The notes under the pieces are model-generated. The model worked only from the letters and a program-made list of their open reading frames with translations. It was not told the DNA's origin and made no database searches. Source: DAOTTI01 sp034437795 (GTDB taxonomy: Bacteria; Chloroflexota; UBA11872; UBA12225). Taken from it: a stretch of 19,956 bases of DNA. Numbering within the stretch: position 1 is the first letter of the stretch; every line of letters begins with the position of its first letter. The stretch covers positions 1 to 19,956 of the forward strand of contig DAOTTI010000241.1 in assembly GCA_034437795.1 (NCBI GenBank). Reading direction: 5' to 3'. The translations under genes were made by a program, and so were the position numbers. Of this stretch, positions 14,249 to 19,956 are shown one piece after another.

Positions 14249-14268
14249 TTAGAACTGTTCTAATTCTA
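14249..14268 (-). promoter_or_regulatory. Promoter and probable autoregulatory operator of the DtxR-type gene
   Basis: TTAGAACTGTTCTAA (14249-14263) is a perfect 7-1-7 palindrome, AT-rich in a GC-rich background. It overlaps a minus-strand -10, TAGAAT (14268-14263), and ends 20 bases before the ATG. Size and symmetry are those of DtxR/MntR operators, though the sequence is not the known DtxR or MntR consensus. Binding by the adjacent repressor is inference. Confidence 0.65.
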
Positions 14269-14311
14269 GTGGCGTTGGCAGGGGAGCGCCACTGGCGTCC
14301 CCGCCCCGTGG

Positions 14312-14420
14312 CCCCCCCGACGCGGAGACACAGGGACACGGAGGCGCGGGGAGAGGCTTCATCCCCTTCGGCCGGGGCCGCGCCGCACCCCTGCCCCACT
14401 CGGCCCCATCGTGCGGCTGG
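14312..14420 (+). repeat. Dispersed repeat copy A, flanking the PerR-like gene
   Basis: About 109 bases, beginning near CCGACGCGGAGACACAGGGA and running to GTGCGGCTGGG. It is inverted relative to copy B at 15095-15216. Over the aligned 88 bases I count six mismatches (about 93% identity). A half copy (14426-14472) follows directly. Confidence 0.8.
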
Positions 14421-14554
14421 GCCCCGCCGCCCCCGCTCCGACGCGGAGAGGGGGACGAGGGGCACGGGGAGAGCACATCATCGGCGGCGGGGCGGCTCCT
14501 GCTCTGGCACGTCGCTCCGAGGTGCCGAGGTGCGGGGATCCCTTGGCCGAGCGC
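14421..14554. repeat. Intergenic region with a half copy of the dispersed repeat
   Basis: The gap from 14229 to 14554 between the two regulator genes holds the DtxR-gene promoter, repeat copy A and, at 14426-14472, a half copy (CTCCGACGCGGAGAGGGGGA and following). The rest is GC-rich sequence without a supported gene. Confidence 0.5.
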
Positions 14555-14992
14555 CTACTGCCCGCGGGCGGCGCGGCAGGTGGGACAGACCCCTACCAGC
14601 TCCACGCGCACCTCCGTCACCAGGTAGCCGGGCGGCGTGCACTCGGTGAGATGGGCGCCGGCCACGTCGGCCGGCACGTCGTCCAGGCGCCCGCAGGCGG
14701 TACAGCGGAAGTGGTGATGGGGGAGGTCGTTGGCATCGTAGCGAGTACGGCCGGATGGGTCTTCGATGGCGCGCACCAGCCGGGCCCGCTCCAGCACGTG
14801 CAAGGTGTTGTAGACGGTGGCCAGCGAGATGTCGGGGACGCGCTCCCGCACCAGCTGGGCCAGCGTCTCGACGTCCGGATGCTCCACGCTTGCCCGTAGC
14901 GTCTGGTAGATAAGGCGCCGGTGGGGGGTGACCCGCGCCCCTAGGTGGCGGAGCCGGCGCGCCAGGACGTCATCGTTCGGGGAACCGGCCAT
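14555..14992 (-). CDS. Fur family regulator, PerR-like
   Basis: Metal-dependent repressor of 145 residues, probably peroxide-sensing. A winged helix (12-80; VTPHRRLIYQTLRA and ISLATVYNTLHVLERARLV) is followed by the dimer domain. The structural zinc site is complete: Cys97, Cys100, Cys136 and Cys139 (FRCTACG and CPTC). The regulatory-site residues are His38, Asp86, His92, His94 and Asp105. They line up one for one with PerR His37, Asp85, His91, His93 and Asp104. Asp105, in place of the Glu seen in Fur, favours PerR over Fur. ATG 14992 has GGGGAG eight bases upstream. A minus-strand -10, TAGAAT (15013-15008), shares CTAGAATT with the DtxR-gene promoter. The gene sits between two inverted repeats and near bfd and bfr, its likely targets. 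Confidence 0.92.
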   Translation of the reverse strand: MAGSPNDDVLARRLRHLGARVTPHRRLIYQTLRASVEHPDVETLAQLVRERVPDISLATVYNTLHVLERARLVRAIEDPSGRTRYDANDLPHHHFRCTACGRLDDVPADVAGAHLTECTPPGYLVTEVRVELVGVCPTCRAARGQ

Positions 14993-15094
14993 GCTGGCTC
15001 TCCCCGAATTCTAGCCGCTGCCCCCGGCGGAAGGGGGTGAAGTCTGCTCCCCTCTCGTCTCGTCGTCTCGCGCGTGCGGGAGAGGGGCGGCAAG

Positions 15095-15216
15095 CCAAGC
15101 CGCACGGTGGGGCCAAGTGGGGCAGGGGTGCGGCGCGGCCCCGACCGAAGGAGATGAAGGCTCTCCCCGCGCCTCCGTGTCCCCGCGCCTCCGTGTCCCC
15201 GCGTCGGCGCGGGGGG
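15095..15216 (-). repeat. Dispersed repeat copy B, inverted relative to copy A
   Basis: About 122 bases on the opposite strand to copy A. The length difference comes from a perfect 16-base tandem duplication (CCCCGCGCCTCCGTGT at 15165-15180 and 15181-15196). With copy A it brackets the PerR-like gene as a long inverted repeat. Confidence 0.8.
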
Positions 15217-15266
15217 CGAGGGGGTGTACACCCATGGCGCCAGCGTTGGTTGCCGCCGGCCATGAG

Positions 15267-15285
15267 TTAGGTTATCCTCATCAAG
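15267..15285 (+). promoter_or_regulatory. DtxR-box-like site upstream of bfd
   Basis: TTAGGTTATCCTCATCAAG agrees with the actinobacterial DtxR/IdeR consensus (TTAGGTTAGSCTAACCTWA) at about 14 of 19 positions, including the whole left half TTAGGTTA. It overlaps the ATCCTCA/TGAGGAT inverted repeat. It lies ~200 bases before the bfd start. The match is by eye and the local repressor may prefer another sequence. Confidence 0.35.
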
Positions 15286-15341
15286 GACGTGAGGATCGTC
15301 TAAGAGCGGTCACGCTGCTCGCGCTGGCGCGGGCGGCGAGC

Positions 15342-15453
15342 CAAACGGGCCACTGGGCCGAACCAACTGGACAGGTTAACGGGCCAGATGGGCCAGAAAA
15401 AAGTCCAAACGGGCCGAACAGGCCAACGGGGCAAGCAGGCTGAACGGGCCAAG
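15342..15453. repeat. Degenerate tandem repeat of AACGGGCCA units
   Basis: AACGGGCC occurs at 15344, 15378, 15408 and 15443, with degraded copies between (CTGGGCCGA, GATGGGCCA, AACAGGCCA, AACGGGGCA). The unit is about 9-10 bases. A run of six A (15397-15402) interrupts it. It ends 29 bases before the bfd start codon. Confidence 0.7.
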
Positions 15454-15482
15454 GAAGCCTTACAAGAGGAACCGACGGGTCG

Positions 15483-15749
15483 ATGTACGTGTGCCTGTGT
15501 AAGGGGCTGACCGAGGCGGACGTGGGCCGCGCCGCGGCCGCCCTTCCGCCCGGGCGGATGACGGCGGAGGCCTTGATTGATGCCCTTGGCCTGGACGACT
15601 CGAACACCTGCGGGCGATGCGCGCGGCACGCCGACGACCTGATGGGGATCGCGCTGCGGGCGTGCGCCCGCCCCTCGTGCGGCATCGTGAAGGCCTTGCT
15701 GAGCGCTGCCGGCGCCCCCGAGCAGGTGCCGCTCCCTCCTTCCCTCTGA
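15483..15749 (+). CDS. bfd: Bacterioferritin-associated ferredoxin-like [2Fe-2S] protein
   Basis: Small BFD-type protein of 88 residues. It has the ligand pattern Cys4-x-Cys6 (MYVCLCKGLTEADV) and Cys43-x-x-Cys46 (NTCGRCARHADDL) for a [2Fe-2S] cluster. In known cases Bfd donates electrons to bacterioferritin to release stored iron. The spacing between the two cysteine pairs is 36 residues, a few more than in the 64-residue E. coli protein, and there is a C-terminal extension with two more cysteines (61 and 66). The start ATG 15483 gives the invariant N terminus; its ribosome binding site is weak (GAGGA 13 bases upstream). Bfr lies 600 bases downstream on the same strand. Confidence 0.88.
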   Translation: MYVCLCKGLTEADVGRAAAALPPGRMTAEALIDALGLDDSNTCGRCARHADDLMGIALRACARPSCGIVKALLSAAGAPEQVPLPPSL

Positions 15750-15979
15750 CCCACCGACGGTAGGGATGGCGATACGATTTTGCTCTTCGTCTGGCGGGCC
15801 CTGCTTCTTCCGTCTGACTAGCCGGCCATCTCTGGCTCTCCGTCGCTTCGCCGGTGCGGAGCAGGACCGACGCGCATCGAAGGAGCGGCTGCGTGAAGCT
15901 GCCAGCGCAAGGCGGATACGGAAGGTTCATCGCCGGCGCAGCGTCCCCACTTCACGAGCCGTCCGTTACGCCTACATGA

Positions 15980-16040
15980 GCGGCCAGCAGTGCTCTGACC
16001 CTTCCGCTCCTGGTTCAGGCGCCAGATGACTGCTGGCCGC
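15980..16040. repeat. 12-bp inverted repeat
   Basis: GCGGCCAGCAGT (15980-15991) is perfectly complementary to ACTGCTGGCCGC (16029-16040) across a 37-base loop. It could be a transcript stem or terminator for bfd, though it starts 230 bases after the stop. Confidence 0.55.
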
Positions 16041-16073
16041 GCAATCAGCAGTGACCTGGCTGGCGGGGCAGAG

Positions 16074-16170
16074 CCGTCCCTGCGCCCCGGGCTGTCCTGT
16101 CTCCGGCACGTGAGCGCGAGCAGGAGCAGCAGGGGAAGGGAGAACCGTCCCTGCGCCCCGGGCTGTCCTG
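16074..16170. repeat. 26-base direct repeat, two copies
   Basis: An exact 26-mer containing CTGCGCCCCGGGCTGTCC occurs at 16074-16099 and 16145-16170, a 71-base period. The intervening 45 bases are unrelated to the repeat. With only two copies, it is not a CRISPR array. Confidence 0.7.
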
Positions 16171-16238
16171 CATCCAGCGGGAACGGGGAATGGCACCGCT
16201 CGTGCATAATCGAGAGAGGCGACGCTGGAGCGAGATCG

Positions 16239-16266
16239 AGTTCAAAGTTCAAGGTTCAACGTTCAA
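16239..16266 (+). repeat. Four tandem NGTTCAA heptamers upstream of bfr
   Basis: Four contiguous seven-base units, AGTTCAA, AGTTCAA, GGTTCAA and CGTTCAA, end 84 bases before the bfr start. They are AT-rich for this genome. They may be a repeat of the TTGAAC type that is scattered in many genomes, or tandem regulator sites. Confidence 0.8.
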
Positions 16267-16350
16267 GGGGCGAAGCCGGGGAGCCTGGGAGTTCCAGGCT
16301 GGCCTGGGTAGATATCCTGCCCTGCGGGGCGGGCGACAAGGGGCACGTAG

Positions 16351-16827
16351 ATGAAAGCCAAAGAAGGGGTCATCGACTACCTCAACCAGATGCTCACGAT
16401 TGAGCTCACGGCGATCAATCAGTACTTCGTCCAGGCGGCGATGATCAACAACTGGGGCTATGAGCGCCTGGGGGCCCGCATTCGGGACCTGAGCCTGGAC
16501 GAGATGCGTGACGCCGAGCGCCTGATCAATCACATCCTGTATCTGGAAGGCGTGCCGAACATGCAGCGTCTGGGCCAGGTGCGCGTCGGCGAGAACGTTC
16601 GGGAATGCCTGGAAGCGGACCTGGAGTCGGAGTACAACGCGGTGCGGACCCTGGCCGCGGCCATTGCGCACTGCACCCAGGTGGGCGACTACACGACGCG
16701 CAACATCTTCGAGGAGATGATCCGCGAAGAAGAGCAGCACATCGACTGGTTTGAGACGCAGCTGGAGACGATCAGGCAGGTGGGCCTGGAGAACTATCTG
16801 ACCCAGCAGATCCACAAGGACGGCTGA
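16351..16827 (+). CDS. bfr: Bacterioferritin
   Basis: Heme-containing 24-subunit iron-storage protein of 158 residues, the full family length. It has the N terminus VIDYLNQMLTIELTAINQYF, heme ligand Met52 and the C-terminal GLENYLTQQI. The ferroxidase site keeps Glu18, Tyr25, Glu94, Glu127 and His130, and Glu51 is present. The usual His54 is Asp54 (LDEMRDAERL instead of DEMKHAD). The loss of one imidazole ligand at iron site 1 would change ferroxidase chemistry; a functional Asp replacement is possible. His46 of E. coli Bfr is Asp46 here. ATG 16351 has AAGGGG eight bases upstream. It is likely regulated with bfd and by the PerR- or DtxR-type repressors nearby. A short ACCGGCC/GGCCGGT stem (16833-16839, 16862-16868) follows. 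Confidence 0.95.
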   Translation: MKAKEGVIDYLNQMLTIELTAINQYFVQAAMINNWGYERLGARIRDLSLDEMRDAERLINHILYLEGVPNMQRLGQVRVGENVRECLEADLESEYNAVRTLAAAIAHCTQVGDYTTRNIFEEMIREEEQHIDWFETQLETIRQVGLENYLTQQIHKDG

Positions 16828-17141
16828 TCCCTACCGGCCACTCGCCCATCACCCGCCCAACGGCCGGTGCGGGCCGCGCCGCCTGGCCCCCCGCGCCGAC
16901 GCGGAGACACGGGGACGCAGGGAGAGGGTATTGCTCGCGGCGGCCCCTATCCCAGCGGTAGAGAGATGCGGCGACGGCGGCGTGGTCGGGGAGGTGCGAT
17001 GGCCGTGCCCTGGCGGGCTGCGGAGGTGCGGCGCGTCCCTGGCCGGGACGGGTGCTGCTCCGGCGCGTTTTGGTAGAGTTTTCCAGGCGTGGTGCAACCG
17101 ATTTGACGACGTGGGTGGATGGGAAGCAGGGAGGTGAATGG
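16828..17141. other. Intergenic region between bfr and rpsO
   Basis: No gene is supported. It contains the post-bfr stem (16833-16868), a partial copy of the dispersed repeat (16886-16927, CCGACGCGGAGACACGGGGA), and the rpsO control region. A TAGAGT near 17074 in an AT-rich patch is a weak -10 candidate for rpsO. Confidence 0.45.
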
Positions 17142-17423
17142 ATGCCGTTAGAGAAGACCGAGAAGGCGCGGATCATCACTGAGTTCCAAACACACGGGTC
17201 GGATACTGGCTCACCCGAGGTTCAGGTAGCGCTGCTGACGACCCGGATCAAGGAGCTGACCGAGCATCTGAAGGTCCACCGCCATGACAAGGCGTCGCGG
17301 CGTGGCCTGCAGCTCATGGTCGGTCAGCGTCGCCGCTTGCTGCGCTACCTGAGCCGGATCGATCTCAATCGATATCAGCAGCTCGTGTCGCGGCTGGGGC
17401 TCCGTGCCACAGCGCACCGGTAA
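17142..17423 (+). CDS. rpsO: 30S ribosomal protein S15
   Basis: Binds the 16S rRNA central domain early in 30S assembly. The 93 residues cover the whole family (E. coli 89). They include the conserved FQTHGSDTGSPEVQVALLTT (residues 15-34) and the core HRHDKASRRGLQLMVGQRRR followed by LLRYL. ATG 17142 has GGAGGTGA about six bases upstream. It lies upstream of pnp, the order found in most bacteria. S15 often autoregulates by binding its own leader; I see no obvious pseudoknot by eye, and the ~65 bases before the start were not folded. Confidence 0.97.
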   Translation: MPLEKTEKARIITEFQTHGSDTGSPEVQVALLTTRIKELTEHLKVHRHDKASRRGLQLMVGQRRRLLRYLSRIDLNRYQQLVSRLGLRATAHR

Positions 17424-17451
17424 GACCCGCCGCGAGCACGTGTGGGGCGAG

Positions 17452-17641
17452 TGCTGCCGCTTCGCCGGTTGTTAGTTATGACGTGAACACCGTGCCAGCG
17501 CTCAGAGGCTACGGCCAGCCGGCCAGTCGGGCGCGGGGTGCCCGCGCAGCAGACCGCAGGCTGAGGCTGCCAGCAGGGCCGGCCCGGTGCAGGGCTGGTC
17601 TGGCACGGTGGATACGTGATAGCTAACAGACCGGCGCAGCA
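17452..17641 (+). ncRNA. Structured pnp leader RNA element
   Basis: The rpsO-pnp spacer can fold on itself. Bases 17471-17498 pair with 17600-17627 in a 28-position stem (23 Watson-Crick pairs, two G-U, three mismatches), including 11 consecutive pairs. It continues outward with CGCCGGT (17463-17469) to ACCGGCG (17630-17636) and TGCTG/CAGCA. Inside, GCGCGGG-GTG-CCCGCGC (17531-17547) is a perfect seven-base hairpin and CCGGCC/GGCCGG may pair. It lies 32 bases before the pnp ribosome binding site. In E. coli the pnp leader forms an RNase III-cut stem used in PNPase autoregulation; the same role here is inference. Confidence 0.65.
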
Positions 17642-17653
17642 GGACCGCCCCTC

Positions 17654-17670
17654 GTCCGCCAAGGGCGGAC
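17654..17670 (+). promoter_or_regulatory. Hairpin just upstream of the pnp ribosome binding site
   Basis: GTCCGCC-AAG-GGCGGAC is a perfect seven-base stem with a three-base loop, ending three bases before GGGAGGAA (17673-17680). It could affect ribosome access to pnp or be the foot of the larger leader fold. Confidence 0.55.
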
Positions 17671-17686
17671 TCGGGAGGAATACCAT

Positions 17687-19956
17687 ATGGCAACAACAGC
17701 TACGCCGGTCACTACAGGCCAGCCGGGCTCAGGTGACGGCCGCGCCGGCGGCCGCACGGGCGCGCCGGTCGTGGACCTGAGCGCGGTAAAGATGCTGCTC
17801 GGCACCCCCTATGGCCCCGTAGTGCGTAAGGAGCTTGAGTTCGCCGGGCGCAAGCTCATCATCGAAACGGGGCGGCTGGCCGGCCAGGCCAACGGCGCGG
17901 TGACCGTGCAGTTCGGCGAGACGGTGGTGCTGGTCACGGCGGTAATGTCCAAGACCATCCGCGAAGGGCTGGACTTTTTCCCGCTGATGGTCAACTACGA
18001 AGAGCGCCTGTACGCGGCGGGGAAGATCCCCGGGCACTACTTCCGGCGTGAAGGGCGCGCCCGCGACGAGGCCATCCTCAACGGGCGCCTAGTGGACCGG
18101 CCCATCCGCCCACTCTTCCCCAAGGGGATGCGCAACGACGTCCAGGTGATCGTCACCACCCTCTCGTTCGACCAGCAGAACGATCCGGCGGTGCTCGGCA
18201 TCCTGGGCGCCTCCTGTGCGCTCCACATCTCCGACATCCCCTGGAGCGGCCCGATCGGTGGCGTGCGGATGGGCTACGTGGACGGCCAGCTGGTGGTCAA
18301 CCCCACCGAGGACCAGCGGGAGCGAAGCGACCTCGATCTGGTGGTGGCGGCTACGGCGGAGGCGGTGATGATGGTGGAGGCAGGCGCCAACCGCGTCCCC
18401 GAGCAGATCGTGCTGGAGGCGATTGCGCGGGCGCACGAGGAGATCCGGACCCTCTGCCGCGTCCAGGAGGAGCTGCGAAAGGAGTGTGGCAAGCCCAAGC
18501 GAGAGTTCGTCCCGCCGGCGCTTGACCCGGAGGTGGAGGACGCCGTCGACGCGGAGCTGGGGGACCGGCTGGCCGCCGTGCTCAACCAGGCCGACAAGTC
18601 CACCCGCGAGGCGGGGCTGGAGGCCCTGACCAACGAGATTGTGGCCAAGCTCTCCGATCGGTTCGAGCCGACGCAGATCGTCTCCGCGGTGGAGAGCCGG
18701 ATCAAGGATGCGGTGCGCAAGCAGATCCTGACCGAGGACCTGCGCCCGGACGGGCGCGACTCGAAGACGCTGCGCCCCATCACCTGTGAGGTCGGCATCC
18801 TGCCTCGGACCCACGGGTCGGCCTTGTTCACCCGCGGCCAGACCCAGGCGCTGTCCATCGCCACCCTGGGCCCGCCGGCCGACGCCCAGCGGATCGAAAC
18901 CCTGGAGTGGGAAGACGAGCTCAAGCGCTACATGCACCACTACAACTTCCCGCCCTACAGCACCGGCGAGGTGCGGCCCCTGCGAGGCCCGGGCAACCGC
19001 GAGATCGGCCACGGGCACCTGGCGGAGCGGGCCCTGGTGCCGGTACTGCCGTCGGAGGAGGAGTTCCCGTACACGATGCGGGTGGTCTCCGAGATCGTTT
19101 CCTCCAACGGCTCGACGTCGATGGCCTCCGTCTGCGGCAGCACGCTGGCCCTGATGGACGCTGGCGTCCCGATCAAGGCGCCGGTGGCCGGCGTGGCCAT
19201 GGGACTGGTGCTCGGGACGGGCGAGCAGGAGGGGAAGCACGCCATCCTGACCGACATCCAGGGCATGGAGGACCACCTCGGCGACATGGACTTCAAGGTC
19301 GCCGGCACGGCGGACGGTATCACGGCCCTGCAGATGGACATCAAGGTCAAGGGCATCACCATCGACATCATGCGGGAGGCCCTGGAGCAGGCGCGCCAGG
19401 CGCGGCTCTTCATCCTCCAGAAGATGCGGGAGGTGATCGCCGAGCCGCGGCCGGCCCTGAGCGTCTATGCGCCGAAGATGATCACTGTTCGCATCCCGGT
19501 GGACAAGATCGGGGCGGTGATCGGCCCAGGCGGCAAGACGATCCGGAAGATCCAGGACGACACGGGGACCGAGATCGAAATCGACGACACCGGCATCGTG
19601 ACCATCAGCTCGCCGTCCGGCGATGGCGCGGAGCGGGCGGCGCAGATCATCCGGTCGATGACCGAAGAGGTGGAGGTCGGGAAGATCTACCTGGGCAAGA
19701 TCACGCGCCTGATGAACTTCGGCGCCTTCGCCGAGATCCTGCCGGGCAAGGAAGGGCTGATCCACATCTCCGAGCTGGCCGAGCACCGCGTCAACCGCGT
19801 GGAAGACGTGGTGGACGTGGGGGACGAGGTGATGGTGATGGTGACCGAGATCGACCCGCAGGGGCGGGTCAACCTCTCACGCCGGGCGGTGATCGAGGGC
19901 CAGGCGCCGGCGGAGGCCGCGGCGCGCGTGCGGGAGGCCCGCGCTGGCCCGCCCGG
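17687..19956 (+). CDS. pnp: Polyribonucleotide nucleotidyltransferase, 3' end beyond the window
   Basis: Phosphorolytic 3'-5' exoribonuclease of the RNA degradation machinery. 756 codons are visible with no stop. An N-terminal extension of about 38 low-complexity residues precedes the first RNase PH domain (AGRKLIIETGRLAGQANGAV, FFPLMVNYEERLYAAG, GRLVDRPIRPLFP). The central helical domain follows. Then comes the second PH domain (ILPRTHGSALFTRGQTQAL, HHYNFPPYSTGE, SNGSTSMASVCG, TDIQGMEDHLGDMDF), where the phosphate-binding and metal aspartate residues are kept. The KH domain has IGPGGKTIRKI (about 610-620), and the S1 domain starts near residue 664 (GKIYLGKITRLMNFGAFAEI) and is nearly complete. 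ATG 17687 follows GGGAGGAA by six bases. It is coupled to rpsO through the structured leader. Confidence 0.97.
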   Translation, partial: MATTATPVTTGQPGSGDGRAGGRTGAPVVDLSAVKMLLGTPYGPVVRKELEFAGRKLIIETGRLAGQANGAVTVQFGETVVLVTAVMSKTIREGLDFFPLMVNYEERLYAAGKIPGHYFRREGRARDEAILNGRLVDRPIRPLFPKGMRNDVQVIVTTLSFDQQNDPAVLGILGASCALHISDIPWSGPIGGVRMGYVDGQLVVNPTEDQRERSDLDLVVAATAEAVMMVEAGANRVPEQIVLEAIARAHEEIRTLCRVQEELRKECGKPKREFVPPALDPEVEDAVDAELGDRLAAVLNQADKSTREAGLEALTNEIVAKLSDRFEPTQIVSAVESRIKDAVRKQILTEDLRPDGRDSKTLRPITCEVGILPRTHGSALFTRGQTQALSIATLGPPADAQRIETLEWEDELKRYMHHYNFPPYSTGEVRPLRGPGNREIGHGHLAERALVPVLPSEEEFPYTMRVVSEIVSSNGSTSMASVCGSTLALMDAGVPIKAPVAGVAMGLVLGTGEQEGKHAILTDIQGMEDHLGDMDFKVAGTADGITALQMDIKVKGITIDIMREALEQARQARLFILQKMREVIAEPRPALSVYAPKMITVRIPVDKIGAVIGPGGKTIRKIQDDTGTEIEIDDTGIVTISSPSGDGAERAAQIIRSMTEEVEVGKIYLGKITRLMNFGAFAEILPGKEGLIHISELAEHRVNRVEDVVDVGDEVMVMVTEIDPQGRVNLSRRAVIEGQAPAEAAARVREARAGPP

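Larger units (their letters stand above)
15217..15482. other. Regulatory gap upstream of the ferredoxin gene
   Basis: No gene is supported between the PerR-like start and bfd. Besides repeat copy B, this part holds a DtxR-box-like site (15267-15285), a seven-base inverted repeat with a nine-base loop (ATCCTCA 15274-15280, TGAGGAT 15290-15296) and a degenerate GGGCC tandem repeat (15342-15453). Confidence 0.5.
15750..16350. other. 600-base gap between bfd and bfr with several repeats
   Basis: I find no gene here; the open frames differ in composition from the neighbours and have no start signals. It holds a 12-base perfect inverted repeat (15980-15991 with 16029-16040), a 26-base direct repeat (16074-16099 and 16145-16170) and four tandem heptamers (16239-16266). 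I looked for RNase P, SRP and tmRNA signatures and saw none. Confidence 0.55.

Noticed and set aside
14098..15263. Open frames translating as RRRGDTEARG-like peptides
   Set aside because: They are translations of the dispersed repeat in several frames and both orientations, not genes.
16074..16170. Second two-copy repeat as a possible CRISPR
   Set aside because: Two units only, no leader or cas genes nearby.
15750..16350. Possible structural RNA (RNase P, SRP or tmRNA) in the bfd-bfr gap
   Set aside because: None of the conserved core sequences of these RNAs could be found by eye; only short repeats are present.
18089..19786. 565-codon minus-strand frame opposite pnp
   Set aside because: Shadow of the conserved PNPase frame, His/Arg/Leu-rich with no domain.

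Overview
The window is about 20 kb of GC-rich (roughly 70%) bacterial chromosome. It carries mostly housekeeping genes, in tight runs that alternate strand, with repeat-rich intergenic gaps. The gene order kinase-rpmE-DUF1385-prfA-prmC, the TrkA pair, a Thermomicrobia-like codon style (GTG starts, C/G third positions) and the short dispersed palindromes suggest Chloroflexota, perhaps Thermomicrobia. That placement is inference; no rRNA or other marker here proves it.

Layout. Bases 1-1641: the 3' part of a sensor histidine kinase overlaps tail-to-tail with a small unknown protein. Bases 1945-2997: a Gfo/Idh/MocA oxidoreductase. Bases 3000-4835: on the minus strand, a CheY-like receiver, a NarL/LuxR-type response regulator and a 47-residue Flp-type pilin with its own promoter, bounded by two inverted-repeat structures. 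Bases 4835-6493: on the plus strand, a UspA protein and two TrkA-type potassium-transport regulators. Bases 6504-6974: a DUF4126-like membrane protein. Bases 7226-11698: on the minus strand, a PfkB sugar kinase translationally coupled to rpmE (L31), an intrinsic terminator, then DUF1385, prfA (RF1) and prmC, the methylase of the RF1 GGQ glutamine. Bases 11791-13143: moeA.

Bases 13200-16850 form an iron and oxidative-stress neighbourhood. It holds a DtxR/MntR-type repressor with a perfect 15-base palindrome over its promoter, a PerR-like Fur-family regulator, a bacterioferritin-associated ferredoxin and a bacterioferritin. The PerR-like gene lies between two near-identical ~110-120 bp inverted repeats, and the gaps hold several other short repeat families. 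Bases 17142-19956: rpsO, a ~190-base leader predicted to fold into a long branched hairpin, and pnp running off the right edge.

I found no clear new defence or mobile system. The best leads are the structured rpsO-pnp leader, the pilin beside two response regulators, the altered metal-site residues in the DtxR-type regulator and the bacterioferritin, and the repeat families around the iron genes.
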